Assembly: GCA_964517315.1 (NCBI GenBank)
Contig: CAZFCJ010000073.1
Span: 1-18,105, forward strand
DNA length: 18,105 nucleotides
Direction: 5' to 3'
DNA from: DASWJQ01 sp964517315
Lineage (GTDB): Bacteria > Chloroflexota > Anaerolineae > Anaerolineales > E44-bin32
Shown here: positions 7,093-12,950 of the stretch, piece by piece
How positions within the stretch are numbered: position 1 is the stretch's first letter
Layout of the letters: every line of letters begins with the position of its first letter
Translations under genes and position numbers: made by a program
The notes under the pieces: generated by a model
Database searches by the model: none
Told to the model about the DNA's origin: nothing
What the model saw: only the letters and a program-made list of their open reading frames with translations

Positions 7093-8532
7093 CTACGCGT
7101 CTTCGGCCTCCGGCACCGCTTGAAAGCGGGTTCGCACTTTCCAAAGCTCCTCGAAGAAGCGGGGGCGCCTCTGCGGCTCCGTCAGTAAGCGGTCCTTGGC
7201 GCTCTTCTGCCCCATGCCCACCGTCTCTTCCAGGTATTCGGGTCCCAGGAACCCGGTCCCCGATTTCCTCCCAATCATCGACTCCACCATGACCAGGTGA
7301 TTGACCCGCCAAACCTGGAAGAACTGATCGAATTCCAGCAGCAGGTCCGCCAGCTCGGCCAGCTCGGCGTGCGGGTTTTCAGCTCCGGCGGGCTTGAAGA
7401 TTTCGATCACATCGCCGACACCCCGGCCCTTCAAGAGATTCTGAAACAGCTCCGGAAGATCAGGCTGCTCAAGTCGCCGCTGATGGGCCGGGGTGAGGAA
7501 TCGAATGTGCATCGCCTCGTTTCCGTGTAAGAACTCGCGATAACCTTTACTTTCCCCCACACCGCCGATGATCTCAATTTCGCGAAACTGGTACGACTCA
7601 GTGCCCGAGGCCGGCGACAGCCCGCGCTCGTATGTCACCCCATCTCGCACCCGGGTTTCGTGGCGAAACTGAAGGAAGTCGAGCGGATGCATCGTCCTCG
7701 GAATATGGATCTGATCGATCAGCAGCTTCTGGGCCGCCACCACTCTGCGCATCCGCCGCGCGGCCTCGCCCACCAGGGCGGGTTGGCTCGCCAACAGCTC
7801 CCTGATTGCGTCAAGCTCGTGCAATATGAGGTTGAACCACAGTTCGAACGCCTGGTGGACGACGATAAACATCAACTCGTCCGCCGAGACGGGATCGGTC
7901 GGAGAGATGCCATCCGGCGGCGTCCCGACCGGCGACCAATTCCCCTTGACCCCGGTTTGAAGCGAACTCAACTCTTGAATCCGGACATAGGTTTCGTAGT
8001 CCGCCGCCTCCGGGTCGGGCGATAGCAGGCGAGCGAGAAGCCGTTCGAAGCGGGGCGCCCACTCGGCGAAACGCCGGACGTACTGCCTCCCCGCCTGGCC
8101 GGCGTCCTTCCTGCGCAGGCGACCGGTCAGGCTCCGCACCCGGTTGAATCCGGGGGAGGGAGTGGCGGGGCCGGACGGCCGCAGCGGCAGCTGCACGCCC
8201 AGATCTTCGACGAGGGCCCAGCCGGCGATGTCGGTCTGCTGCTCCAGCAGCCGGACCAGCGAATCGCATCGGCGCAGATGCTTGTCGCGGTCTGTTGGCT
8301 GACCCTGGATTGCATCCAGGACGTTCTCGAGATCCCGGGCCATGACCAGGAACCACAGCTCGTAGGCCTGGAGCAACCGCAGGGCCCAAATCTCATCGGG
8401 TTGATCGGTCAGCGAGTTCTCGAGGCTTAGAAGACGCGGAACCCGTTCGTAGGTGCAATAGTGCGTCTGAAACGGATGGGCCACCTTGTGGCCGCACTCC
8501 GGATCGTCGTCCCAGGGGATGGGTGTGTGCAT
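7093..8532 (-). CDS. kynA: Tryptophan 2,3-dioxygenase with an extra degenerate N-terminal dioxygenase-like region
   Basis: A 479-residue protein; ordinary bacterial enzymes have about 280-300. Residues about 178-479 are a complete heme-dependent tryptophan 2,3-dioxygenase: ADELMFIVVHQAFELWF with active-site His226, PRTMHPLDFLQFR (278-290), LSPASGTESYQFREIE (305-320), and VWRVNHLVMV with proximal heme ligand His412 followed by GRKSGTGFLGPEYL. It opens the indole ring of tryptophan to N-formylkynurenine using O2. Residues about 23-107 resemble the first part of the same fold (YERVPRLLSL, IWALRLLQAYELWF), but Leu54 replaces the active-site His. The ATG at 8532 is chosen because a strong promoter lies across the longer frame, whose ATG at 8598 is in the -35 box. 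Residues 108-177 are an arginine-rich linker. Confidence 0.94.
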   Translation of the reverse strand: MHTPIPWDDDPECGHKVAHPFQTHYCTYERVPRLLSLENSLTDQPDEIWALRLLQAYELWFLVMARDLENVLDAIQGQPTDRDKHLRRCDSLVRLLEQQTDIAGWALVEDLGVQLPLRPSGPATPSPGFNRVRSLTGRLRRKDAGQAGRQYVRRFAEWAPRFERLLARLLSPDPEAADYETYVRIQELSSLQTGVKGNWSPVGTPPDGISPTDPVSADELMFIVVHQAFELWFNLILHELDAIRELLASQPALVGEAARRMRRVVAAQKLLIDQIHIPRTMHPLDFLQFRHETRVRDGVTYERGLSPASGTESYQFREIEIIGGVGESKGYREFLHGNEAMHIRFLTPAHQRRLEQPDLPELFQNLLKGRGVGDVIEIFKPAGAENPHAELAELADLLLEFDQFFQVWRVNHLVMVESMIGRKSGTGFLGPEYLEETVGMGQKSAKDRLLTEPQRRPRFFEELWKVRTRFQAVPEAEDA

Positions 8533-8568
8533 GCTCCCGGCCAAGATAACGGGCGTTCGGTTTCGGTC

Positions 8569-8598
8569 AGTATAGCGACGGCGGCGGCCGGATGTCAA
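8569..8598 (-). promoter_or_regulatory. Sigma70-type promoter for the tryptophan 2,3-dioxygenase gene
   Basis: On the minus strand TTGACA (8593-8598) is followed after 18 bp by TATACT (8569-8574), close to consensus at both boxes. Transcription would start near 8562, giving a leader of about 30 nt. Just downstream of the -10 box the leader has ACCGAA twice in tandem, a possible regulator contact. GGGAG lies very near the ATG, so the ribosome site is not ideal. Confidence 0.7.
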
Positions 8599-8661
8599 GC
8601 AGCTGGGATTGATTCACGCGTCCAAGCCGGGATGTCGCAGCTTAGACTGCTCCGATTCTCG

Positions 8662-8828
8662 ACCACAGAGATCACAAGTCGTTGACCTCGTTCTACCCCG
8701 TCGGACCTTCCCACAAGATCCGCTCTCCTCCCGGGCCTAAAGATCCGCCCGGAATGCCGATAGCGTACAGGAGAGCGGCAGGCACGAAGAAATGAGTTCT
8801 TCTCTGTGTCCTCTGCGCTCTCTGTGGT
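8662..8828. repeat. Nested palindromic intergenic repeat (MITE-like)
   Basis: Perfect 10-bp inverted ends ACCACAGAGA (8662-8671) and TCTCTGTGGT (8819-8828) enclose a second perfect 10-bp pair CCGCTCTCCT (8720-8729)/AGGAGAGCGG (8769-8778), and inside that CCGGGC (8731-8736)/GCCCGG (8747-8752). A small GAAGAA/TTCTTC stem lies at 8786-8802. No open frame with family motifs lies inside. The ACCACAGAG wording resembles abundant intergenic repeats seen in many bacterial genomes (from memory). It occupies most of the spacer between the dioxygenase promoter and the cupin stop. Confidence 0.6.
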
Positions 8829-8885
8829 GCATGTCCTCCCAAACGCCCACAAGCGATGGGGGCTCGGCCCGGACGAAGGAATCGG

Positions 8886-8915
8886 CCGGGGCGAACACAA
8901 GGTCCGCCCCTACGT
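8886..8915. repeat. Short hairpin-forming intergenic repeat
   Basis: GGGGCG (8888-8893) and CGCCCC (8905-8910) form a 6-bp stem around AACACAAGGTC, followed by TACG. This resembles a very common bacterial intergenic repeat family with the same G-rich/C-rich arms (from memory). It lies about 40 nt past the cupin stop and could help end that transcript, although there is no T-tract. Confidence 0.4.
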
Positions 8916-8950
8916 CGCACCCGCTTTCAGGGAGGAGGGCAAACGGATGG

Positions 8951-9388
8951 TTATGCGTCGCTGTCGGGATCGTAGGGGATGATCTGGTCCCACTCGGCCG
9001 CGCTGGAGCGGGCGACGAACGCCACGACTTCCTGCTCATCGCTGAGGTTGTACACCTCATGCGGGACGCCCGGTTCGATGAAAATGAAGTCCCCGCCCTG
9101 GTTGTCAACGGTGTGCTTCAGGCCGGGACCGAATGCGTGCCGGACCTGCCCCTGGATGATGTACAGCATCACTTCGAAGCCATCATGGATGTGGGCGTAG
9201 GCGGTACCGCCGGGCGGAATGGTGGCCACATTGATCGAAAGCTCATTGGCACCAACGTTCTTGGCCGACATGCCCTGCTTATAGTGGATGCCGTTCCAGC
9301 CCCGCTCGTTGCCGCCCCCGCGGATCACCGAGATCCCCTCGTGCTGCTCGACCACGCTGCTGTCCACCCGCTCCGTCAATTCGGTCAC
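8951..9388 (-). CDS. Small cupin-domain protein
   Basis: A 145-residue single-domain cupin. Motif 1, PPGGTAYAHIHDGFEVMLYI, gives metal ligands His66, His68 and Glu72; motif 2, GDFIFIEPGVPHEVYN, gives His110. All four ligands are kept, so it probably binds a metal and could be an enzyme, such as a small dioxygenase or isomerase, and not only a binding protein. The start is GTG at 9388, chosen because AAAGGAGAAG lies a normal distance upstream; a longer frame reaches 9520 but runs through the divergent promoter region and has no conserved sequence. It is transcribed away from the TPP decarboxylase operon and probably shares its control region. It does not look like 3-hydroxyanthranilate dioxygenase by motif. 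Substrate unknown. Confidence 0.9.
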   Translation of the reverse strand: MTELTERVDSSVVEQHEGISVIRGGGNERGWNGIHYKQGMSAKNVGANELSINVATIPPGGTAYAHIHDGFEVMLYIIQGQVRHAFGPGLKHTVDNQGGDFIFIEPGVPHEVYNLSDEQEVVAFVARSSAAEWDQIIPYDPDSDA

Positions 9389-9432
9389 CGAACTTCTCCT
9401 TTCATCGGCCGGAGGTCGTCCCCGTGTGGGGA

Positions 9433-9450
9433 ATTCTACACCATGGGTGT
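9433..9450. promoter_or_regulatory. Cupin -10 candidate and adjoining dyad in the divergent control region
   Basis: On the minus strand TAGAAT (9433-9438) could be the -10 of the cupin gene, about 45 nt before its GTG; no good -35 was found. Next to it ACACC (9438-9442) and GGTGT (9446-9450) form a short dyad around ATG. A regulator bound here would touch both the cupin promoter and the upstream edge of the plus-strand promoter. Confidence 0.3.
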
Positions 9451-9467
9451 CACGGGCTCGGGGCAAC

Positions 9468-9496
9468 TTGACTTCTGACCTCGCCGAATCTAAACT
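9468..9496 (+). promoter_or_regulatory. Sigma70-type promoter of the TPP decarboxylase operon
   Basis: TTGACT (9468-9473), a 17-bp spacer and TAAACT (9491-9496) make a near-consensus promoter. The start would be near 9503, leaving a leader of about 27 nt before the ATG at 9530. The Shine-Dalgarno sequence in that leader is weak. Confidence 0.6.
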
Positions 9497-9529
9497 CGGG
9501 CCACTTAAGGCTTCCGCCATGAACAGACC

Positions 9530-10039
9530 ATGACCGTCTCCCGAGAGAACTCAAAGAAAGTTTACGAGGGGATCAAGCAGGCGGGGATTCACTATGTGTC
9601 CGCCCTGCCCGAGACATGGCTGGTCTACCTGCTTCAATTGGCGGAAGACGATCCCGAGATGACCCTGGTGGAGGTCGCCAAAGAGGAAGAGGCGGTTGGC
9701 ATCGCCGCCGGTGCGTATTTCGCCGGTGCGCCCAACGCCCTGCTCATGCAGAACCACGGTTTCCTGGCCTCGATTAACGGGATCGTCTCCCTTGCTCTGC
9801 TGTACCGCATTCCCATGCTGCTGCTGATCGCGCTGCGCGGTCACATCGGTGAACCCTACCCGTGGCACACGCAGGGCGGAATCCTGACTGAACCGGTGCT
9901 GCGTTCTCTGGGCCTTCCCTTCGAGCACGCCCGCGATCCCGACCAAGTGGCCAAGCAGATTGAAGAGGCCCGCACCCTGGCGCTCAGTTCCCTCTCCCCC
10001 GTGGCCCTGCTCCTGACGCGCGATTTGATGGAGGTTTGA
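9530..10039 (+). CDS. TPP-dependent 2-oxoacid decarboxylase, alpha (pyrimidine-binding) subunit
   Basis: A 169-residue protein matching the N-terminal pyrimidine-binding half of two-subunit decarboxylases such as sulfopyruvate decarboxylase ComD and phosphonopyruvate decarboxylase. VEVAKEEEAVGIAAGAYFAG (about 44-63) carries the conserved Glu that activates the thiazolium cofactor. NHGFLASINGIVSLA and GEPYPWHTQGGIL (about 104-116) are family segments near the active site. With the next gene it should form one enzyme that decarboxylates a 2-oxo acid. The genes are translationally linked: the alpha stop is 2 nt before the beta ATG. The substrate cannot be read; a sulfonate or phosphonate 2-oxo acid is the family default, while in this cluster an aryl 2-oxo acid such as isatinate deserves testing. 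Confidence 0.87.
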   Translation: MTVSRENSKKVYEGIKQAGIHYVSALPETWLVYLLQLAEDDPEMTLVEVAKEEEAVGIAAGAYFAGAPNALLMQNHGFLASINGIVSLALLYRIPMLLLIALRGHIGEPYPWHTQGGILTEPVLRSLGLPFEHARDPDQVAKQIEEARTLALSSLSPVALLLTRDLMEV

Positions 10040-10041
10040 CG

Positions 10042-10662
10042 ATGAAGCGAGCCGACTGTATCGAGGCCCTCTATCCCGAGCTCGAAAGCCGATTGGTCGT
10101 CACGATCATGGGCGCCAGCGCGCAGGAGCTCTACGACCTCGGGGATCGCCCAAATTTTTTCTACCTGCAGCACGCCATGGGATTGGCCCCATCGATCGGA
10201 CTCGGCCTGGCGATGAACCTTCCCCGCGAGGAGGTGATCGTTCTGGACGGCGACGGCTCGGTTCTGATGAACATGGGCGGGCTCGCCACCCTGGCCCGCT
10301 ACCGGCCGCCCAACCTGACCCACATCATCTTCGACAATGGGAGTTTGCTATCCACAGGTGGATTCGAGTCGCACACCACGAGTGGGATCACCGACCTTGC
10401 GGGCGTCGCCGAAGCCAGCGGATGTCCGGACGTACACAAGGCGCAATCTGTGTATGAATTCGTCGAAGCGGCAGCGACCGCCCTGGAGAACGATGTGATG
10501 TCCACCATCGTGGGCCGCGTCGAAGCCGTCGGCCCGGATCATTACGGTATGGAGCTCATGCTCCCGGAGAACACCTTCCGTTTCTATCGGGAGGTCCAGC
10601 GCCGCCGCAAAGAACACGAAGCCAAGGCCGAGACCGCGCAGCCGGCCGGCCAACCCGTTTGA
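10042..10662 (+). CDS. TPP-dependent 2-oxoacid decarboxylase, beta (TPP-binding) subunit
   Basis: A 206-residue protein matching the C-terminal, diphosphate-binding half of ComE-like decarboxylases. The Mg/TPP motif starts at VLDGDGSVLMNMGGLATL (about 73-90) and closes with IIFDNGSLLSTGGFES (about 99-114). Known sulfopyruvate and phosphonopyruvate decarboxylases usually read STGGQ or similar here, so the Phe-Glu after GG and the Ser-Leu-Leu before it may mark a different substrate pocket (judged from memory). The start is ATG 10042, with GGAGG 7 nt upstream, in preference to an in-frame TTG at 10036 that overlaps the alpha stop. The C-terminal 25 residues are charged and probably disordered. 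It is followed after 40 nt by the cyclase gene. Confidence 0.88.
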   Translation: MKRADCIEALYPELESRLVVTIMGASAQELYDLGDRPNFFYLQHAMGLAPSIGLGLAMNLPREEVIVLDGDGSVLMNMGGLATLARYRPPNLTHIIFDNGSLLSTGGFESHTTSGITDLAGVAEASGCPDVHKAQSVYEFVEAAATALENDVMSTIVGRVEAVGPDHYGMELMLPENTFRFYREVQRRRKEHEAKAETAQPAGQPV

Positions 10663-10702
10663 GCAATCCTTCCCGCCGCAACGGAGTCGAGGAGAATCGT
10701 CC

Positions 10703-11491
10703 ATGAGCGCGCCCGTCACCGTACTTTCGCTGTTGGTCGAAGAGATCCGCCAGGGCCGGGTGAAAGTTGTCGATCTGACCCAGCCCCTCAACCCCGAAAC
10801 GCCGGTGATCGATCTTCCGCCGCAGTTCGCACCTTCTCCTGGCTTGTCGGTCGATACGATTTCGCGCTACGACGACGACGGCCCGGCGTGGTATTGGAAC
10901 ACGCTGACCCTCGGTGAGCACACCGGCACGCATTTTGACGCCCCTATTCACTGGATCACAGGGAAGGACTTGGCCAACAACTCGCTCGACGCGATCCCGG
11001 GCCGCCTGCTGGTCGGGCCGGCTTACGTAATCGACGTGAGCAAAGAAACCGAGGCGCACGAGGACTTTCTGCTGACCCGCGAGCATGTGCTGGCCTGGGA
11101 GGGCGAGCACGATAAAATCCCGCCCAACTCGTGGGTCCTGATGCGCACCGACTGGTCCAAACGGCTCGATCCCGACGAGTTTCTTAACATGAAAGAGGAT
11201 GGCGCCCACTCACCCGGCTTCCATAAGGACTGCTCCGAATTCCTGGCCCATGAGCGCGACGTTCTGGGCGTCGGTGTCGAGACGGTGGGCACCGACGCCG
11301 GCCAGGCGGGCACCTTCGACCCGCCGTTCCCCAATCACGCCATCATGCACGGCGCGGGGAAGTTCGGCCTCGCCAGCCTGATCAACCTCGACAAGCTGCC
11401 GCCCGTCGGATCGGTCGTGATCGCCGCCCCACTGAAGCTCGTGGACGGCTCCGGCAGCCCGGCGCGCGTGCTCGCGCTGGCCCCCGCGTGA
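10703..11491 (+). CDS. Cyclase-family metal-dependent hydrolase (kynurenine formamidase/isatin hydrolase type)
   Basis: A 262-residue protein with the family metal motif HTGTHFDAPIH at 73-83 (His73, His77, Asp79, His83) and the downstream segment AHSPGFHKDCSEFLAHERDV, LGVGVETVGTDAG. The family includes KynB kynurenine formamidase (about 210 residues), which removes formate from N-formylkynurenine, and isatin hydrolases (about 260 residues), which open isatin to isatinate. The presence of tryptophan 2,3-dioxygenase favours the first role; the length and the TPP decarboxylase immediately upstream are compatible with the second. The ATG at 10703 has GAGGAG about 9 nt upstream. A large hairpin begins 4 nt after its stop. 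Confidence 0.9.
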   Translation: MSAPVTVLSLLVEEIRQGRVKVVDLTQPLNPETPVIDLPPQFAPSPGLSVDTISRYDDDGPAWYWNTLTLGEHTGTHFDAPIHWITGKDLANNSLDAIPGRLLVGPAYVIDVSKETEAHEDFLLTREHVLAWEGEHDKIPPNSWVLMRTDWSKRLDPDEFLNMKEDGAHSPGFHKDCSEFLAHERDVLGVGVETVGTDAGQAGTFDPPFPNHAIMHGAGKFGLASLINLDKLPPVGSVVIAAPLKLVDGSGSPARVLALAPA

Positions 11492-11495
11492 CGGC

Positions 11496-11532
11496 GAACT
11501 TCCGGGAAGTCCTTAGGACATCCCGGAAGTTC
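11496..11532 (+). repeat. 37-nt hairpin between the cyclase and PLP-enzyme genes
   Basis: GAACTTCCGGGA (11496-11507) and TCCCGGAAGTTC (11521-11532) are perfect 12-bp inverted arms. Inside them GTCC and GGAC pair around a TTA loop, with one A-A mismatch between the two stem parts, for 16 of 17 possible pairs. No T-tract follows, so it is not a standard intrinsic terminator. It could be an operator for a dimeric repressor, an mRNA processing or stability element, or an attenuation site controlling the next gene, which lacks a Shine-Dalgarno sequence. Confidence 0.75.
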
Positions 11533-11546
11533 CTCGAAGCCCCCCC

Positions 11547-12773
11547 ATGCACGTGAAATGCACCGAATGCGACCAGCGGGTCGACCCGGGCCACCTGGGC
11601 CGCTGCCCCGCCTGCCCGGGGATCGTCGCGCCTGAATACGGCGACGCGGAGCTCGAGGTTCTGCAGCGCGCAAGCGTCGGACGCGGCCTGGACAATTATC
11701 GCTCCGTTCTTCCCACCTCGCACCCCCTTCCCAACCTCGGTGAAGGCGATACCCCACTGGTGAAGTCCAGGCGCATCGGTCCGACACTGGGTCTCAAGCA
11801 CCTGCATTTCAAGCTGGAGGGCTGCAACCCGAGCGGGGCGTTTAAAGACCGGCCCGCCGCTCTCGCCGCGGCGCTGGCCCAGGAAGCCGGCGCGGGCGGC
11901 ATCTTGACCGCCTCTTCGGGGAACGCCGGTTCGGCGCTGGCCGCCTACGCCGCGGCCGTGAATTTGCCCTGCGCGGTGCTGTTCGAACCCGGCAATCCGG
12001 CCGGGAAGGCGCGCCAGATGGCCCTTCACGGGGCCGTTGTGATCCCGGTCGAAGGGGTTTTCCAGCACAACCCCGACGAGATCACCGCGTTCCTTCTGCG
12101 TCTTGCTGAACAGCTCGGATACTACTTAGCCTTCGTTTGGGCGCCGGTGAATCCACTCCTCCTGGAAGCGATCAAGTCGATCTCATACGAGGTCGTGGCT
12201 GCGCTGGACCGCGCTCCCGACCTGCTCGTCACGCCGGTCGGCGGAGGGGACCTGCTGACGGGCCAGTGGCGTGGCTATCGGGAGCTTCTGTCAGTCGGAC
12301 GTATCCCCGGAACCCCGCGGATCGCTGCGGTCCAGTCGACGGCGGCGCCGCCGCTGCTCCGCGCCTTCGAATCCGGCGCCGAACGGGTTCCCGTACTCGA
12401 GGACGCTCGATCCGGCGTGTCGGGCATCAACGTGGCCTTCAGCGGCGACCATGCGTTGTCGGCGGTGCGGGAATCAGGGGGATCTGTGGTGGGCGTAACC
12501 GATGACGCGATCTTCGCCATGCAGGCCCGGTTGGCCAAGGAAGAGGGGTTCTGGGTGGAGCCGGCTGCGGCGGCCCCGGTGGCGGCGGTGGAGAAGATCG
12601 CCTCCGGGGGGCAGCTGGATTCGGAAGAACTGGTTGTGTGCGTCCTCAGCGGCGCGGGGTTCAAAGACCCCCATTTAGCGGCCGATGAGGCCCGGTCACT
12701 GGCCCATCGGAGCCCGGTCGCCTTTGATTCACAAGCGGTCGTGACGGCGATACAGGAGGCACCAAGCAGCTAA
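11547..12773 (+). CDS. Threonine-synthase-like PLP enzyme with N-terminal zinc ribbon
   Basis: A 408-residue fold-type II PLP enzyme. Residues 5-23 hold a CxxC...CxxC zinc ribbon (Cys5, Cys8, Cys20, Cys23), common in threonine synthases and their paralogs. NPSGAFKDRPA gives the PLP lysine, Lys100; SSGNAG (123-128) binds the substrate carboxylate region and GGGD (232-235) lies in the cofactor-phosphate loop. Proline replaces the Gly usual after FKDR in threonine synthase. A housekeeping threonine synthase in this catabolic operon is unlikely. Paralogs include cysteate synthase of coenzyme M biosynthesis and diaminopropionate- or serine-type lyases, so beta-elimination or beta-replacement on an amino acid is the broad expectation. 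The ATG at 11547 lacks a clear ribosome site and follows the 37-nt hairpin. Specific function unknown. Confidence 0.85.
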   Translation: MHVKCTECDQRVDPGHLGRCPACPGIVAPEYGDAELEVLQRASVGRGLDNYRSVLPTSHPLPNLGEGDTPLVKSRRIGPTLGLKHLHFKLEGCNPSGAFKDRPAALAAALAQEAGAGGILTASSGNAGSALAAYAAAVNLPCAVLFEPGNPAGKARQMALHGAVVIPVEGVFQHNPDEITAFLLRLAEQLGYYLAFVWAPVNPLLLEAIKSISYEVVAALDRAPDLLVTPVGGGDLLTGQWRGYRELLSVGRIPGTPRIAAVQSTAAPPLLRAFESGAERVPVLEDARSGVSGINVAFSGDHALSAVRESGGSVVGVTDDAIFAMQARLAKEEGFWVEPAAAAPVAAVEKIASGGQLDSEELVVCVLSGAGFKDPHLAADEARSLAHRSPVAFDSQAVVTAIQEAPSS

Positions 12774-12845
12774 CCACGAAGACACCAAGCACACAAAGGG
12801 GATCCCACATGAACCCAAGTGGAAAGCCTTCGTGTCCCGGTGGTT
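12772..12845. repeat. Palindromic intergenic repeat between convergent genes
   Basis: AACCACGAAGACACC (12772-12786) is matched in inverted orientation, imperfectly, by the sequence ending GTCCCGGTGGTT (12834-12845), whose complement reads AACCACCGGGACACGAAG. A smaller CCAC/GTGG pair lies inside. The element begins within the stop codon of the PLP-enzyme gene. Its ends resemble the ACCACAGAGA ends of the repeat at 8662-8828. It may work as a bidirectional hairpin between the convergent genes. Confidence 0.5.
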
Positions 12846-12873
12846 TATCTCTTCGAACTGACGTGATCCCTCA

Positions 12874-12891
12874 GGCAGCGTGCAAGCTGCC
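12874..12891. terminator. GC-rich stem-loop in the convergent spacer
   Basis: GGCAGC (12874-12879) and GCTGCC (12886-12891) form a perfect 6-bp stem with a 6-nt loop between two converging genes. There is no T-tract on either strand, so termination is only a possibility. Confidence 0.25.
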
Positions 12892-12950
12892 GAAGCGGCG
12901 ACCAGCGATGCCGAGCTAGCAGCTGGGAGCCCGTAGCCCAAGGCCCAACT

